Assembly: GCF_002086635.1 (NCBI RefSeq)
Contig: NZ_MVHD01000020.1
Location: forward strand, 1-64,000
Source: Mycobacterium alsense
Lineage (GTDB): Bacteria; Actinomycetota; Actinomycetes; Mycobacteriales; Mycobacteriaceae
Reading direction: 5' to 3'
Length of the DNA stretch: 64,000 nt
The stretch's first letter is position 1. Every line of letters begins with the position of its first letter. Positions 61,649 through 64,000 of the stretch are shown here, piece by piece. The translations under genes were made by a program, and so were the position numbers. The notes under the pieces are model-generated. The model saw only the letters and a list, made by a program, of their open reading frames with translations, made no database searches and was not told the origin of the DNA.

Positions 61649-62454
61649 GGCTGTCCGGCGGTCTCGGCCAGCACCTCGCGCACGTGCCTGGCCGCGTCGT
61701 CACCCTCGTACGCGCGCACCACGTCCTCGATGCCGCCGGTCATGCGGATCACGCCGTGGTCGATCCACATCGCGGTCTTGCACAGCCGGGCCAAAAATTC
61801 GTTGGAATGGCTGGCGAACACCAGGATTCCGGAGCGTTCCACCAGGCTCTGCAGCCGCGACTGGGCCTTCTTGAGGAAGTCGGCGTCCACGGCGCCGATG
61901 CCCTCGTCCAGCAGCAGGATCTCGGGGTCGATGCTGGTGACCACGCCCATCGCCAGCCGCACCCGCATGCCGGTGGAGTAGGTGCGCAGCGGCATCGACA
62001 GGTAGTCGCCCAGCTCGGTGAACTCGGCGATCTCGTCGACCTTGGACAGCATCTGCTTGCGGGTCTGCCCGAGGAACAGGCCGCGGATGATGATGTTCTC
62101 GTAGCCGGAGATCTCCGGGTCCATGCCGATCCCCAGATCGAAGACCGGCGCGACGCGGCCGGTGACCTTCGCCCAGCCGCGGGTGGGTTCGTAGATGCCC
62201 GAAAGGAGGCGCAGCAGAGTCGATTTCCCCGCCCCGTTGTGACCCACCAGGCCGACCCGGTCGCCCAGCTCCAGCGTCATGGTGATGTCGCGCAGCGCCT
62301 CGATGACGACGACGTTCGAGTCATTGCGGCCGATCGTGCCGCCCGCCTTGCCCAGGAAAGCCTTCTTCAGGGACCGCGATTTGGCGTCGAAGATGGGAAA
62401 CTCCACCCACGCGTCGCGCGTCTCGATCCGAGGAGCTGGACCCGGCACCGTCAT
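61645..62454 (-). CDS. wzt: Galactan-exporter ABC ATPase
   Basis: A 269-residue ATPase (rfbE-like, Rv3781). Walker A GLVGHNGAGKSTLLRLL, ABC signature region LRTYSTGMRVRLAMGV, Walker B PEILLLDEGIGAVD and the H-loop FASHSNEF are all intact. There is no C-terminal carbohydrate-binding extension of the kind found in some Wzt proteins. It partners the permease at 59895-60725. The bpa stop lies four bases upstream of its start. Confidence 0.93.
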   Translation of the reverse strand: MTVPGPAPRIETRDAWVEFPIFDAKSRSLKKAFLGKAGGTIGRNDSNVVVIEALRDITMTLELGDRVGLVGHNGAGKSTLLRLLSGIYEPTRGWAKVTGRVAPVFDLGIGMDPEISGYENIIIRGLFLGQTRKQMLSKVDEIAEFTELGDYLSMPLRTYSTGMRVRLAMGVVTSIDPEILLLDEGIGAVDADFLKKAQSRLQSLVERSGILVFASHSNEFLARLCKTAMWIDHGVIRMTGGIEDVVRAYEGDDAARHVREVLAETAGQP

Positions 62455-62458
62455 CTGC

Positions 62459-63007
62459 TTACAGGTATTGCCCGGTGCCCGAGTGCGGGCCGTGGCCCCG
62501 GCTGATTCCCGGTGGCAGGGCGCCCTGGCGCATCTGCTCGAGCTGCGCGCGGGCGGCCATCTGCTGAGCGAACAGCGCCGTCTGGATGCCGTGGAACAGC
62601 CCCTCGAGCCAGCCCACCAGTTGCGCCTGGGCGATCCGCAGTTCGGCGTCCGACGGCGCGGCGCCCTCGGTGAACGGCAGGGTGAGGCGATCCAACTCCT
62701 CGCGCAGCTCGGGCGCCAAGCCGTCCTCGAGCTCGCGGATGCTGGTGGCGTGGATCTCGCGCAGCCGGTTGCGGCTGGCGTCGTCCAGCGGCGCCGCGCG
62801 GACCTCCTCGAGCAGCTGCTTGATCATCGTTCCGATCCGCATCACCTTGGCGGGCTGCTCGACCAGGTCGGTCAGGGAGCGCGCGTCGGAGTCCTCGTTG
62901 TCGTCGTCCGCGTTGCGCAGTGCCATGATCCGCGGGTCGACGCCGCCGATGACCTCGATGCCGTCGGCGTCCGAGTCGTCGTGGCCGCTAGTCATTCCAT
63001 TCACCAT
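62459..63007 (-). CDS. bpa: Bacterial proteasome activator
   Basis: An ATP-independent activator of the mycobacterial proteasome (also called PafE). It has an acidic N-terminus, the conserved helical core (DLVEQPAKVMRIGTMIKQLL, ELREELDRLTLPF, LVGWLEGLFHGIQTALF) and the C-terminal GQYL motif that inserts into the 20S proteasome. 182 residues from ATG 63007, parallel to the start MV-G of Rv3780; ATG 62995 is an alternative. It belongs to the run Rv3779-bpa-wzt-glfT1-wzm with short gaps. Confidence 0.93.
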   Translation of the reverse strand: MVNGMTSGHDDSDADGIEVIGGVDPRIMALRNADDDNEDSDARSLTDLVEQPAKVMRIGTMIKQLLEEVRAAPLDDASRNRLREIHATSIRELEDGLAPELREELDRLTLPFTEGAAPSDAELRIAQAQLVGWLEGLFHGIQTALFAQQMAARAQLEQMRQGALPPGISRGHGPHSGTGQYL

Positions 63008-63023
63008 CCTTTTCAAAAAGACT

Positions 63024-64000
63024 TTAAGGGCGCGTCGCCGCGGCGTCTCCGCGCCACTCGTAGATTCGAGCTCCACCGTTGTCATAGATCATCGTCCACG
63101 ACGTCGATGTATCCAGAGACACTAGCCCGTCGGGCACGGCGAACCCTCTCACCGTCGGCGTGCTAGTGAGGATGTACCGGATATCGAGAGCTTTAATCGC
63201 CTCGACCACCTTCGGATCCGATTCGCCTTTGCGCGCGGACGTCCAGAAGACGTAGCGGTAGTAGCCGGGGCCGGTCTGTTGTGGGAAGTCGTAGTGGGTC
63301 CACAGCGGGTGCAGGTCGGCCACGGCGTACATCCAGGCCGTGCCGTCGACGTTGGAGTTTCCGATCAGGGTGTCGCGGGCGCCCGGCAGGGAGGCCAGGT
63401 AGGCCATCGCCATCAGGTCGCGCTGGTCGATCATGACCGAGTCGTACTTGTCGCCGAACAGGACCAGGTGCCGGTACAGGTAGTGGCGCCCGGTGAGCGC
63501 CGTGACCAGCACCAGCACCACCGCGGTGGCGGCGGTCCAGGCCGGCGCCGGCAACCGGGTGAACCGGTCGGCGAGCCGCCGGGCCAGGGCGACCGCGGCC
63601 ACCACGATCGCGAACAACGCCAGGCCCGCCGCCGGCGTCACCAGCATCGTCACCACCGCGGTGAGCCGGCGGGGATCGTTGTAGAAGAACTGGCTGAAGA
63701 CCTCGATGGTGCGGCCGACCGGATTGCGAAACGGCGCCCCCGAGTAGATGGTCGCCACGGTCAGCACCAGCCAGGCGGCGGGAGGCCACCAGATCCGCTT
63801 GTACAGCAACATCGCCATGCCGATTGCCGCGAGGGCCACCAGGAAGTACTGGGTCGGAAAGTCGTTGAGGTGGCGGGTGTGCAGAAGCAGGGCGTCGATG
63901 ACGCCCTGCTTGGCGCTTTTGAAGCTCGGGAACGCGTGCCCAGCGATGATGTCGGCCTGCCTGAGCACGCCGAGGAACTGCGGCGCCAGCACCGCGCCCG
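63024..64000 (-). CDS. Membrane glycosyltransferase, Rv3779-like, 5' end outside window
   Basis: The C-terminal about 325 residues of a large GT-C-type membrane protein. Visible spans include FLVALAAIGMAMLLY, AAWLVLTVATIYSG, GLALFAIVVAAVALA and TAVVLVLVTALTG; a soluble end follows with GTAWMYAVADLHPLWTHYDF. Rv3779 has been linked to synthesis of polyprenyl-phosphomannose/mannosides (recalled). The start lies beyond the right edge. Confidence 0.85.
   Translation of the reverse strand, partial: GAVLAPQFLGVLRQADIIAGHAFPSFKSAKQGVIDALLLHTRHLNDFPTQYFLVALAAIGMAMLLYKRIWWPPAAWLVLTVATIYSGAPFRNPVGRTIEVFSQFFYNDPRRLTAVVTMLVTPAAGLALFAIVVAAVALARRLADRFTRLPAPAWTAATAVVLVLVTALTGRHYLYRHLVLFGDKYDSVMIDQRDLMAMAYLASLPGARDTLIGNSNVDGTAWMYAVADLHPLWTHYDFPQQTGPGYYRYVFWTSARKGESDPKVVEAIKALDIRYILTSTPTVRGFAVPDGLVSLDTSTSWTMIYDNGGARIYEWRGDAAATRP

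Overview
The window is chromosomal DNA of a high-GC actinobacterium, almost certainly a slow-growing Mycobacterium. It holds the arabinogalactan and mycolic-acid assembly region (glf, glfT2, ubiA, aftB, the antigen 85 genes, fadD32-pks13-accD4, dprE1/dprE2, aftA, the emb genes, glfT1), a PE-family gene and pirG/erp. embR lies divergently beside embA, as reported for M. avium, and the sulfolipid genes that M. tuberculosis carries nearby are absent. This points to the M. avium complex or a close relative. Species is inferred from recalled gene order and protein similarity, not from a search. Rv numbers below are recalled M. tuberculosis counterparts.

Layout. 1-7 kb: a septum-formation-type membrane protein, serS, an AraC regulator, a SAM methyltransferase, a DUF2834 membrane protein, a TetR regulator and a FAD oxidoreductase. 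7-12 kb: namH (UDP-MurNAc hydroxylase) coupled to a small partner gene, three tandem 1-acylglycerol-phosphate-type acyltransferases and a HAD hydrolase. 12-17 kb: a frameshifted PE gene, an amidase/LGFP wall protein and pirG. 17-36 kb, plus strand: glf, glfT2, a PAP2 phosphatase, ubiA, aftB, fbpA, the mpt51/fbpD gene, the Rv3802c lipase, fadD32, pks13 and accD4. This set covers galactan polymerisation, decaprenyl-phosphoarabinose precursor synthesis, terminal arabinosylation, mycolate condensation and mycolate transfer. 36-40.6 kb: a mycolic-acid-type methyltransferase, fadE35, a divergent gene pair with two DosR-like boxes, and a secreted protein of unknown role.

40.6-63 kb holds the emb region and the arabinan precursor operon. 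embA-embB (minus strand) are separated from embC by a 3.7-kb island. The island contains embR, a translationally coupled arsR/SRPBCC/DinB-like operon and two small secreted paralogues. embC ends a six-gene minus-strand operon (Rv3788-like, Rv3789-like, dprE1, dprE2, aftA, embC). A third paralogue of the small secreted family precedes that operon. The window closes with wzm, glfT1, wzt (galactan initiation and export), bpa (proteasome activator) and the 3' part of the Rv3779-like membrane glycosyltransferase.

No tRNA, rRNA, insertion sequence or CRISPR array was recognised. Points of most interest are the putative DosR boxes at 39.66-39.71 kb, paired operator palindromes around the TetR gene, palindromes upstream of arsR and of the dprE/aftA/embC operon, the split emb locus with its paralogous small secreted proteins, and a one-base frameshift in the PE gene.
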